Source: Myrica gale
Taxonomy: Eukaryota; Streptophyta; Magnoliopsida; Fagales; Myricaceae
NCBI GenBank assembly: GCA_963930655.1
Contig: OZ005612.1
Coordinates: forward strand, 1,617,001 to 1,681,000
Length of the DNA: 64,000 bases
Reading direction: 5' to 3'
In this document: positions 45,651-58,721 of the stretch, in pieces
Layout of the letters: the number at the start of each line of letters is the position of its first letter
How positions within the stretch are numbered: the stretch's first letter is position 1
Translations under genes and position numbers: made by a program
Notes under the pieces: model-generated
What the model was told of the DNA's origin: nothing
The model's input: only the letters and a program-made list of their open reading frames with translations
Database searches by the model: none

Positions 45651-46156
45651 CTTATACCTATAGTAGTGTCAACAAACGCTGATATAGATACACCTTTAGC
45701 AGTGTTTGTGTAAAAAAACGTTGCTAAAGGTGTAATCTTGACCATCGCTATAGGTGCCAAAATTATACTAGCATTTTTGTTACAAACACTGGTATTTTTA
45801 GCAGCGTTTTTGAAAAATGCACAAAAGGGGTCTTGACCGTCGCTAAAGACTTAATTTTTAGCGGCATTTTGCAAAAAAAAAAAATTTGTTGTTGATCGCC
45901 GCTATAGGTGGTTTGTGGCGGCGTGTGTGGACAAACACCGCCAACGACAACCTATAGCGGCATTTTTAGCGACCGCTGCTAAAAAGACCGCCGCTAAAGA
46001 CCATTTTTTGTAGTGCTCACACGATTATTCTAAAACCTGTGTAAACTGAAGCAAACAGCACAATCAAGACAGTTTGTTTTCTCTTTTGTATACAGATGCA
46101 TGCAGAAGATTTTAAAGTCTCAACCATCGACAACTACTAGGATTGCAGAAAAAGGC

Positions 46157-47727
46157 GGTAACAGATGAATCTAAGGGCGACTAGAAAAAGGAAATGATGT
46201 GGAATCAATGACAAGTGGGCTGAGTTAGTTGTTTATCTGGGCTGACAACTTAGTGGTTAGGAGTTAGTTACTGTGAATCATTGGGCTGTTATAATAGGCT
46301 ATATAAGCCTACAATAGTTTTGTAATAGGGCATCAGAGAAGAAAAGTCTAGTTTAATGTCAATTTTAGTATTTTGGGGTTTGGACAAGCTATTTTTGTAC
46401 TTTTTTTTACCGTTTTCTCAAGAAACAAATAATACACAAAATGAGGTTTGTTACAAGTTGTATCAGAGCATCGATCATGACACGTGAATTTACTCACACA
46501 TTGCTTTAAAACCACTGAGCTCCTCAAGCAGATGCAGAAAATCAATGCTTAACAACAACAACTCAATAAACAAATGCAATAACAATTTAGTATCTGTTTT
46601 GAAATACTTGAAGAGGAGCTTAAAGACCTAAAGACAGAAGAAGGCAAAAGAGGTCTTTTGGGGGAGGCTGAAAAATAGAGGAGATTGGAGCAGTACTGGA
46701 TGAAGAAACTACTTCAAATCATAAACAAAGTAAGAGCTCATTCTTCAATAAAACTAAGGAAATAATATATGAGGAAATAGATTCTGTCCAAACAAGTATT
46801 ATTCAAAAAGCTCAAACTCTTCATTCATTATGTGGAGATGGATTCCAAGCTAGATCAGGAATGACTCGTGAATGCGATAGTTCATTTTCTTGATTTTGCA
46901 TTAAGATTTCAAAAAAGAAATATCCATAAAAAGAGGAAACTGAAAAAAAAAAGAGAATGAGAACATTTTTTAGGAGAGTTAAGCAAAGGGATATTGAGAA
47001 CTTGTATTCGAAGATCTCAGTTAGGGCTTCTTTAGATAAGAATGACAAGGTATGAAATGTATAATCAAAAAAGGAAAAAAGATGAAAAGAAATTGAAATT
47101 GCAAAGGAAGAAGCATAGACTGTCGAAGGCCAAAGGAGAAATTAATTGAAGTTTACATTGAGACATACTAGATTGGCAAGAAAAAACGCAAGGGTTCTTA
47201 TTCATTAGAAGATTTCAATGTTGTAATGCGTTGTAGAAGTGACAAGACTAGACATAAGCAACTAGAATCAAGAACTTTTGCACTTTAACAATATTGCTAT
47301 TACCGAGCTTTTAGATTCAATGGACTAGGTAGCTTGAAAAGGATGGAAAACTTGAAAGGATGCTACTTGGGTGAAGTTTTCGCAGTTGAAGGAAAGTCTT
47401 TTCACACCTTGTGGGCAAGGTGTTTCAATGGGGGAGGTATTGTAACATATAAATCTAAGGGCGACTAGAAGAAGGAAATGACGTGGAATCAACAGCTAAG
47501 CTGTCAACTTAGTTGTTAGGAGTTAGTTAGTGGAATGTGAATCACTGGGCTGTTAGAATAGGCTATATAAGCCTACAACAGCTTTGTAATAGGGTATCAG
47601 AGAAGAAAAGTTTAGTAGAATGTTAGTTTTAGTATTTCAGAGTTTGACTTACCCGAACAAGCTATTTTTCTACTTTCTTTACCATTTTTTCAAAAAACAA
47701 AGAATAAAAAAAAAGAAGTTTGTTACA
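46157..47727 (+). mobile_element. Small non-autonomous LTR retroelement, 1571 bp (older)
   Basis: LTRs at 46157-46455 and 47441-47727 share AATCTAAGGGCGACTAGAA, GGCTATATAAGCCTACAA and GTAATAGGG(C/T)ATCAGAGAAG. The element is flanked by the 5 bp duplication AAGGC (46152-46156 and 47728-47732). The 3' LTR keeps perfect ends TGTAACA..TGTTACA; the 5' LTR starts GGTAACA. A degenerate primer site (TTGTATCAGAGC) follows the 5' LTR, and a polypurine tract (ATGGGGGAGGTAT) precedes the 3' LTR. The LTRs differ at many sites and by indels, so the insertion is older than the one at 38588. The interior (about 985 bp) has only short charged frames and no pol gene. Confidence 0.88.
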
Positions 47728-47732
47728 AAGGC

Positions 47733-49428
47733 TCAGAAACATTGAGAAAAAGGAGATTAGAGAAGCATGATTTAGAACCAACCCTTCTCTGAAGATAACC
47801 ACATCCCTAACCAAATTCTTAGCAAACACAAACCCCCAAAATGAGAAAAATAATATGGTTCTTTTGACTTAGTGGGCTTCGTTTTGTTTGGGCTTTCGAC
47901 GATTTAGTATTGTAACTAGTATTTTGGTTTCAATAATGTCGCCAACCGTGTCCGACCACACCGCTCTCTCTTCCAAGTATAGAACATTTGGTGATCTTTT
48001 CACTCTTTTTGAGTCTCGCTAGTTTTATTAAGCAATCTAGTCTGCTTAGATCAACACAAAGCAAAGGAGGATCAATCAAACTAATTGATCACTTCACAAA
48101 GTTTTTTTTCTATATAATTTAATAGCAAACCTCATATTTTTAATTTTGATTGTAGTTTTTTTATATGAGAGATTCAATTGCATTGGGACGTTTGATTGCC
48201 GAAATTTTGGCACCATTTCGGATCTGATTAAAAAAACTACAAAGTAATTCTCTCCTCATTAAATAATTTTTTTATTATAATATTCATTCAAATCTTTTTT
48301 CTCTTCATTTTTTAAATTATCTTCACTTTTTCACCAACAATCATAGTCCAAAATTTTCACTACCCTAACATTTCCACGATCAAACACCACCTTAATATCC
48401 TCATCTGCAAGTGAGATGAATGTTTTCCTACAAGTATAATAGTACCTTTCAGTGTAAAAACAGTTAAATTTGTAGTTCTGTGTAAAAAATCGCCAATAAA
48501 ACAGGTAATATCTATATTTTGAACATATCTGTAGGAGTCTATTCTTTGCTACGAATCCATGAAAACCCACAAATTGGAAAAGACTCATATATGTTCAAAC
48601 TAGAAGGTAACTATTCATGTTAGTAATTCTTTTTCGCTCCCCTTTTTCTAGTCAGTATGGGACAGGATAGCAGGATCTAACTACAAGCGCAAGCTGTTTC
48701 GTTGTGTTCGAGCATCTAACACATGGAGCTAAAGGTTTTAAAATAGATATATATACACACACATCCAAATTGATGGAAGAAACCAAGGACTTCAACGAAA
48801 GAATGAAAGCAACACACAGCTTAGCCAGTAGCCACTCACTCCTAAACAGTTGGGTAAGGCTTCTAAATTCTCCACAACATAGGCCCTCGAAGTGTACTCA
48901 TAATGAAGGCATGCCTTTGAAACTTGAACATCCCTATGCCTGTAGTAAACAGATATCTCCGGGAACAAGGACAGACAACAAGTCAGTCTCTCCACAGGAC
49001 CATGTGAAAGGAAGGCCATGTTCCTAGAGATCATAAAACTCTAAAACAACGATGGCAGAGAAAGGAAGTTTCCTCTAAACAACGGGATGGAAATGAGTTA
49101 GGAATAGATGTGGATCAACCTCCTAGATTGTTAAAAGGAGGATAAAAAGTCATCCTATATCAGCAATATTGATGTAGCAACTTAGCCAGCACTCCACATT
49201 ACAAACAATAGACTTTACACAAATACCAGCAGGGGGGTTATTTCTTTGCTGGTTTGCTAGATATGACAAAGAGACCACTGACCCAATAAAGAAGTGGCAA
49301 AGAAAACTTTAGAAAGAAGTTCAGTAGCAAGGAGAACACATGTATGATCTCCAATCAAAAGCACACACAAGACAACGATAATAAGCTATAAATGTGGATA
49401 AACCCACACAGATATAGAAATGCCAACT
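47733..49428. other. Spacer and 3' flank of the phosphogluconolactonase gene
   Basis: No gene recognised. The right part likely includes the 3' UTR of the minus-strand gene that ends at 49429. Confidence 0.45.
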
Positions 49429-51292
49429 CTACAGCTTTGAAGCTGCACCCTTGTCCAAAAACCAAGTCAACTCCCCCTCTGGTGAAACCATTTGAACAGG
49501 CAGTTTGTGGGAACTCTCGCTCTTTCCTAATGCTGTTTGCACCGCTCCAGCTTTACCGGCACCAGTCACCACAAGGGCAATATATGCAGATGAGTTTATC
49601 ACCGGAAAAGTAAACGTAATTCTTTCTGGAGGTGGTTTTGGCGAGTCCTTAATAAAAGTGACCCATTTCTGATTCTCTTCAAGGAGTGGATGCCCTGGGA
49701 ACAGAGAAGCTACATGTCCATCTGGACCCATACCCAGAAGCATGAGATCAAACTTTGGGAAACCAGTAGCTGCTGAAAAATCCACCACATTGTTCTTAAC
49801 CAAATGTTTGAGACTGGTCTCGTAATCATCCGCTGCACCCTCAGCTGATAGGGCATCGTTGATGGCATAGACATTACCAGGGAGCATGGGTATCTGTCAT
49901 TAAATAAAAGGTTTAACAGGTGCACATTGACTCGAGACTATCACGAAGAAGCCATGGACAGCTAGATCAAACTTGATCATTATAAATCAATTACAGAACA
50001 TACTAATGTCTTCAAACTAAAATAGATTGAGAGCATGATTTCATATCAGCCACAGGAAACAGTATGGTATGCGGATTACAAATTTTCAAGAAATGTTATA
50101 AGCATAATTCATCATCCAACACCACCGAAATCTTTGTTTTTTACCTGAACCTAGACTAATCAGGTTTCAATTCAAGAAAGTCATAAAAGAACTATGCTCT
50201 CTTAAAAGAACTACGCTGTCATTAGGACAGTAACAATTATGTTGTTTCTAGGTACCCCAATTACATTTTTGTTGTCCTCGTGTCCCCCAAATTCCTTCCA
50301 CTCGAATAAAACATCACCTAAGTGGTGCACCCGTTGGTCTTAGATTCGTGGTTTACAAGCTCCAACACATTTGAAATTTTTCCAAAACCAATCATACCTT
50401 AGAAAGAAACCCATCATAAGCAAGTTTATAGTTACTGTCTTCATGATCCTTTGGCACCACTCGTTCATCAACCCAAAAAACATGCCATTTCGACCATTCA
50501 ATCGAGTCAATGTATGGAGGTTCCAGAAGTTTCCTGAAATTCCAACGTTAACCAATTAGCAAAAACATTCCTCCTGTCAATAAACCACATAAAGGGAAAG
50601 GAGATGTCATTTTCACTTGTGAATTCAACACTACTCAACAGAATCGAACCTCAGAAACTCACAACCAAGTAAACCGTCAGATAGAACTTCGAATACGAAA
50701 ATTCTTACATCAGCTTCATTTGGTCTATAGCAAGGATGGACGCAAATAACAAAAGCAGCTTGTCCACACAAGTGAATAGTGATCAAGCACAGAGAGGTAA
50801 TAGATCATTCTTGTTATAAACCTAAATCCCATTTTCTTTTCATGTCCTTACAGTTTGCCAATCACTGCATAAGAAACCAAAACAAAACAAAACAAAAGAG
50901 AGAAGAAAGGTAACGCCTTTTCTCTTTGGTTACCTGAGAGCCTTGATGAGAGAGCCACCAGACAAAACGACTGAAAAAGATCCCCTTTCTTTGGAGAACT
51001 TATCCGACAGATCGGCAGTGTACTTGGCGAGAGACACAGCCAGATCCTCCTCCGTATCAAAGACCTCCACCTTCTTCTTCTCAGCTGTCTCCGCTGCCAT
51101 TGACGCTTTCGCTCTACAACCACCCAACTTCTTCTTCTCGTCAACCAGAGACACCCCTTTTGGTCTGAAAGCGCTGCGGTGTAGGACGGGCTTGTGTGCT
51201 ACTACACGGAGCGAGTTTATAGGGGGATAGTGCGTGTGGGACAGTATTACGGACGAGGAGAGCGTGCGGACAGATGTTAGAAGAACGGCCAT
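49429..51292 (-). CDS. PGL3: 6-phosphogluconolactonase, plastid/peroxisome type
   Basis: Hydrolyses 6-phosphogluconolactone to 6-phosphogluconate, step two of the oxidative pentose-phosphate pathway. The exons 51292-50934, 50533-50398 and 49893-49429 join to 960 nt, or 319 residues, with GT/AG junctions. The first 65 or so residues are Ser/Thr/basic and lack acidic residues until about residue 51, consistent with a transit peptide. The mature enzyme has VVLSGGSL (substrate loop), VFWVDERVVPKDHEDSNYK and the active-site block LMLLGMGPDGHVASLFPGHP. The C-terminus is AASKL, a canonical PTS1 peroxisomal signal. A transit peptide plus SKL matches Arabidopsis PGL3, known to be targeted to both plastids and peroxisomes. 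A GTG-started extension upstream of 51292 is possible in frame but unneeded. A second in-frame Met at residue 65 (ASMAAETAEKK) could give the shorter, peroxisomal form. Confidence 0.93.
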
Positions 51293-54122
51293 GCGCACGC
51301 AGGGCTCTTATAGGAGTTGGGGTCGGGACTTGACTTAAGACTGTCGATCGGTGGAATGGTAAGGGTATCGGATCCTTGAGATTTCTGGGAATTTGGGTTT
51401 GGGTGAGTTGGCGGCATCATCGATGCTGGGCCGCACTGGCCAGGGACGCGTGGGTTTTCCGAATTAAAAAAATCTTCAATCTTTATGCACCGGCATCAAT
51501 GTTATCGATAATTTGGACTTTGATACTGAAATTATTCTGCTAGTTCCTCGGATTTCCACGTTTTTTTAGGTGAATTATTTTCTATGAAAATCTGTAGGAT
51601 AGAGCCAATCTCTAGGTTGAGCTACTTATTGTTATCCTCTGATATTGGAATTTGGATAAGTGGTAAAACCTTTTTAGTATATAATTTTGTTAGATAATAA
51701 GTCTTTATTTTTTACTTTAACGAATAAAAAATGCTTATAAATTGAGATATATGCTCATCATTCTCTTCTTCAACTTATATTATTGTATCTTTAATGAGAT
51801 TAAAGATATAATAATTTTGACCCATATCATTTTAAACGTCGAAAGTTCTGATACGTGTCTGTGTATAATGTGTTCAGTGAATCAAATGGGAGGAATTTGG
51901 TGATATGACCTTTGTGTGAAGCATTGTTTGACCAGAAGCCGTACATTTAAGGACATATCCTCGGACAAAGAGCACTCCCTCCGAGCGGCCTCTCATTGGC
52001 AAGGCAAGGGTAGCATTATTTGTTATCTGGAGGCCTCATTTTTACCTCTAAGGATAAGAGTCACGATGGAAGGCCGAAGGGGATTCAAAATTGGTGTCAC
52101 ATTAGAGATATTTCACATGCATTTATTTTTACCACAAAGTGATCGTGTTTTTATTAATAGAGATATTTCACATGCATTTATTACAGTGCAATAAGTGAAG
52201 ATTATAATGCATCACATGTGCGTATGGCGTAGATACTTTTTGTGGCGCACTTGAAATGAAGTATCGGACCAAGGAAGTGACATGGCAAATTATTCCCATT
52301 ATTGAGGATAGGACAATCACGATGGTTGAACTTTTCAACAAGTAAAGAGAAATGCAATATGTCAATGAGCTAGGGCTCAAGTGGCACCTCTTCGAGGGTC
52401 CTGATCTGGGGTTTGAATACCCCCACTCCCCTCCCCTAGCAGGCTATGACCTGTATTACCTAAAAAATAAAATAAAAAGAGAAATGCAATATACTAGCCC
52501 ACCAACGTTGCAAAGTGGGCAGCAACCCAAAGCATAATGGGAAAACATTCTCGCCTCATGCATATCTTCGTAATCATTCTTTTAGTGACAATTCAATCAT
52601 ACTGAAGTTGTGAGAATGCATTTATTAGTAAAAACATTTTATATGCATTTATTATAATGCAATACGTGGAGACTATGATGCATCATTTGTGGTGCACTTG
52701 ACACAGCATCGGAGAAAGGAAGTGGCATGGCAAATTATTCCCATTATTGAAGACATTCGCCGGTGCTGTGACAATCATGATGGTTGGACTTTCTCTTAGT
52801 GACAATTCAGTCATGGATGTATTCCACTAAAGTTTCAATGCAGTTTATTTAGAAAAAAAAATCCTACAAGCAAAGGAAAAAGAGAGGAGAATAAAAAAAA
52901 AATACAAAGGGGATGAGAAGTGAGGGAACAAAAGAAAAAGAAAAGATATATTTGAAATTTCTCCCACCTCTAACAGTATGCCATAATAGTAGTAAGTCAT
53001 GCACATAGGTGATAAAAAACAAGACCAGAGAAAACGGAAAAGGATTGTTAATCTACTTTATTTCTATTCTAAAAAGTTTAGAGATCAAGATTAAGTACAA
53101 CGTCTTATTTGAATTGTACGGCGTCACGTAGTAGGATATGGGCAAATATTTGGAGTCTCAACAATTCGGGCAAGCCAAATAAATTTTAAAATTTTTAACT
53201 TTTACACCTACACACTTTACTTTTCACAAACTCCAACAAATTTTAATAAAGTAAAGATTTCCAAAATTTTGAAAATATTCCCCAAAAATTTGGCAAATAA
53301 ACAACCCCATTGATATCTGTCTAAAATTTTAGATGAGTAGCATTTATGTGTACCTACTCTCTTTTATAATACAGTTTGGCCAAAGAATCATTAAGGATTT
53401 CCCTGCACCATTATTTTACTTATAATTTTAATCTTTTTTTTTTGTTCTGAGTTATTTGTAATTTCAATCACTTACACAAGTTTAACTAATGATGACAGAA
53501 GCAAGTTTAACTAAGTGACTATACCCGAACTCCGGTGGCGGAGGAGCTCCGATTCCTCCCGTCCTCCCTCCTTCCCCATCACCTTTCTTTGTACCAGGAT
53601 CGGCCAAATCTCCTCTTCCTTCTCCTTTTTTTCTCAGTTTTTGCTTGGAGACTTGGAGGCTAAGTCCTGATGTTTTTGCTCCCTTGTTGGCCTTGCGAGC
53701 CCTCTTGTGGGCTTTGTTGTATTGTCTAGGTTGCCGCTCTTTCTTAATTCAGTGACTAGTCTTCAACTGGTTCCGATAGCTGCCGTCTACTGTATTCTAC
53801 CACCCACTCTCTCTGTTCGGCATGAAATATTATGTGGTTTATCGACCTTTGTTATTCTCGTTGGTCCTTTTGCAGTTTAATTTGTTTGGATCTTTAGTTT
53901 CTACTTCTTTATTATAATTTGTGCTATGGATTTAATATACCATGTTAGCCTCTCTACATTATCGAGGGAAAAAAAACTATACCCAAACACCGACTCATTA
54001 TTATCCCAACTCTGGTTGACCTATCAAACAAACGGAACTTTATAGCCAAACTTCCTTTACCCCCCCCCCCCCCCCAAAAAAAATCCTAACCTTGTAACCA
54101 AGCACCACCTATCACACGGCAA
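51293..54122. other. Intergenic region with a diverged direct repeat
   Basis: 51293-51480 is the promoter side of the phosphogluconolactonase gene. A block with CATGCATTTATTA, TGCAATA, GTG(A/G)AGA and GGCAAATTATTCCCATTATTGA occurs at about 52164-52312 and again at 52634-52755. A C tract of 16 is at 54060-54075. Short frames here have no recognisable family. Confidence 0.5.
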
Positions 54123-56284
<2,162 letters not shown>

Positions 56285-57898
56285 ACTGGTTTTGAGGAAG
56301 AAGTGCCATTGATACTACTGCGTTATTGGATGTCTTTTCTTTTTTCTTACCCGTTGTAGCATCAAACGGATTGCTAGTAGACTGAAAGAAATTAGACATG
56401 TAGCTCTTAAGCTTTATACGATTTGAGATGGTTGCAATGTGTTTGTTTTGACTTGCTATGAAACATTTTCTGGAGTTGGATATGCTTTGAGGTTGAGTTG
56501 GTAATTTTTGATGTCTGAAATCAAACCTATTACTTTTTGTGTGACGTGTTCCTGTCACTTACCGAGTGTCTTTTTGGGTAATGATTTTTAGAATGTCGGT
56601 GGGCTGTGAACTCGCCAATTGTGAGGCGTTGGCATTAAACCCATATCCTCTGTGCAATTGCAGATTTTATTGGTTATTGCCCCCAATACTTGAAATTTTC
56701 TCTAGTGGTGCTCACGGCAAATCATCCCTGACTAGGGAAAGCTGCAGAAAATTTCAGCGAGTTCAAACCCAAGTTTTTCGGGCAAAATGAAACGGATAGG
56801 AAGGCATCACGACCTCCTCCCGTTCTCCTACATTATCTCAAGCACTCTTCTTTCAGGTCAAGAAAATATTGTATCTGGCTAGATTTTTCGGTGCTACCCA
56901 AGCACTACAACCAGGGCGTCCCGGTTAACCCAAGGGCTAAGAACCACCATGGGGACGGGACTTTCATGGGTTGGATTTTTATGTGTTTTTTACTTTAGTA
57001 ATTAGTTTCTAAATGATTTTGATTCAATTAATCGAGAAAAAAAATATCAATAGAATTTTTGAAGTATATATAATCAGTCAAAAGATTAAAATGCAAGTTC
57101 TTCATATAATTGGATAAATTAATATTGATTTTTGTAAATTTTTTACTAACTTAACTCTAGTAAGTATGCCAAAGAGGTGAAATGTCGGTTTTTAATATAA
57201 CAGCCTTGTTAAAACTTATGACTAATTTCTTTTATAGGAATTGTCACCTTGAAGTTAAGTATAATTTAGTAACATTTTTTTTTAATCTTTTTAATGAAGG
57301 AAGGCGGATCTTCCGAATTTATTGAATAATCCTCACTTATGGTGAAAGAAAATCGTTGTTACAATAATTTAGTAAAATTCACGTAAAGCATCTATCTACC
57401 CATATAATCACTGAAAATTATTTGTTCTAATTTTTATCGAAATTTGCACATAAAGCGGATATCTTACAGTATATCACAAGGTGTCATCACATGGCTCTCA
57501 ACAAACTAGGAAGTGCCCGATTCCATTACTATTGGTGGATTCTATTAGTTTGGTGGAAATTGGTTCAAAGGTCTCTGTTCCCCGGAGGCTTATGAATTCC
57601 TTGTATTTCTATTATTTCTGTGACTAAATTATTATTTCTCTTTCTCAAGGTTAACCCCTCAAGCTGCACTAGAGAGTGGCGTAGTGGTTCATTTTCTTAA
57701 TCGGAATTCAAGCGAGTTTTGGTGACTAGCGTGAACAACATTACAAACTGTCACGAGCCGCTGAAAGACATCCCACCCGATCTTGTATCTCCTAGCAAGC
57801 TGCCAGTTTTCTTGTCCTTTCAACCATCTGTTCGGTCTTTTTGGCTTTTTCCTCTAACCCAGCCTCATCTGTCGGTGCTTTTCCTGCTGCATCCAACA
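56285..57898. other. Ubiquitin-L40 3' flank and upstream part of a tandem duplication
   Basis: 56285 to about 56550 is likely 3' UTR. From about 56857 the sequence matches 59808 onward (GAAAATATTGTA, GTCCCGGTTAACCCA, GGGGACGGGAC, later GGTCTCTGTTCCCCGG and AAGGTTAACCC). It is therefore the promoter part of a roughly 3 kb unit repeated with the two phospholipase genes. Confidence 0.6.
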
Positions 57899-58721
57899 AT
57901 GGGGCCATTGAAGTTTGCTCTTCTCCTCTCAGGCTCCCTCATTGTACTCATCCTTTTTTGTATCCCCGTCCAGTCCCTTAACATAGGCCTTGATAATAAA
58001 GTTGCAGGAGTCCCAGTCAATGTGGTCAGTCCTTTCTTATCTCATCTTAAGGATATTCTTTTCTTTTTCCGTTCTTGTCCTCTTATGAATCAAAATGGTT
58101 TTGATGTGCTCATGGCCATTGTTACTTGCTCGTAGAGTAAAGACTGCAGTAGGAAATGCGAGTCAGAATTCTGTATAGGTACCCTTTCAATTGCTTTGCT
58201 TTCTTGGGTTTAATATATATAGTTTAATTGGGATTTTGAGGATTTGCTTATTTATTTCTCAACTTTCTATACTGGGCTAATTAAGTCCTTTCTTTTGGTT
58301 TTGAAAATATTACAGTACCTCCAGTTTTAAGATATGGCAAGTACTGTGGGCTCTTATACAGTGGATGCCCTGGGGAGAAGCCTTGCGATGGCCTCGACGC
58401 TTGTTGCATGAAGCATGATGCTTGTGTCACAGATAAGAAAAGTAAGTTCATCCATGGTAGAAATGGATTTTCAGGCCGGCAATCTTAGTAAATTCATCCA
58501 TGCCTGTGGGTTTGAACTGATGATGGTGATGGTGTTGTGACGCAGATGGCTATCTAGGCCGGCAGTGCTCCAAAAACTTGATCAGTTGTATGGCTACCTT
58601 CAAGAACTCAGGAGCCCAGGCGTTTAAGGGGAGCAAATGCAAAGCTGATGAGGTGATCAAAGTAATCACTGATGTCATGAAAGCCGCTTTACTTGCAGGA
58701 AAATATTTTCATCATCCTTAG
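57899..58721 (+). CDS. Secretory low-molecular-weight phospholipase A2 (PLA2-alpha type)
   Basis: Plant sPLA2s release fatty acid and lysophospholipid from membrane lipids in a calcium-dependent way, in the secretory system and apoplast, with roles in signalling and trafficking. The exons 57899-58024, 58136-58178, 58316-58441 and 58546-58721 join to 471 nt, or 156 residues. Residues 1-25 are a signal peptide (FALLLSGSLIVLILFCIPVQS). The mature part has the calcium loop YGKYCGLLYSGCPGEKPCDG and the catalytic block DACCMKHDAC (His90-Asp91). It has exactly 12 cysteines, the plant family number. The C-terminal helix region is ADEVIKVITDVMKAALLAGK. The start is the Met before the signal peptide and is supported by the duplicated copy at 60903. 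An upstream in-frame extension is rejected. Confidence 0.92.

Larger units (their letters stand above)
41548..46015. mobile_element. CACTA (En/Spm-type) transposon carrying host gene fragments, 4468 bp
   Basis: The ends are CACTACAAAAAAAGGCC and, in reverse complement, CACTACAAAAAATGGTC, with a 3 bp target duplication CTC on each side (41545-41547 and 46016-46018). Both subterminal regions (about 41565-41800 and 45650-46000) carry many CTTTAGC / GCTAAAG / GCTATAG motifs in both orientations. This is the typical arrangement of CACTA transposase binding sites. No transposase gene is seen. The interior contains a nested hAT copy (42190-43039), exon pieces of an XB3-type ankyrin E3-ligase gene, and a tetraspanin exon piece. 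This is a Pack-CACTA-like, non-autonomous element. Confidence 0.9.

Noticed and set aside
56920-56990. tRNA-like or promoter element around GTCCCGGTTAACCCA (also at 59870)
   Set aside because: It does not fold into a cloverleaf; it is simply part of the duplicated phospholipase upstream unit.
57719-58135. Longer frame around phospholipase gene 1, starting far upstream of 57899
   Set aside because: The signal peptide begins at the ATG at 57899, the duplicated copy starts at the same place, and the frame runs into intron 1.
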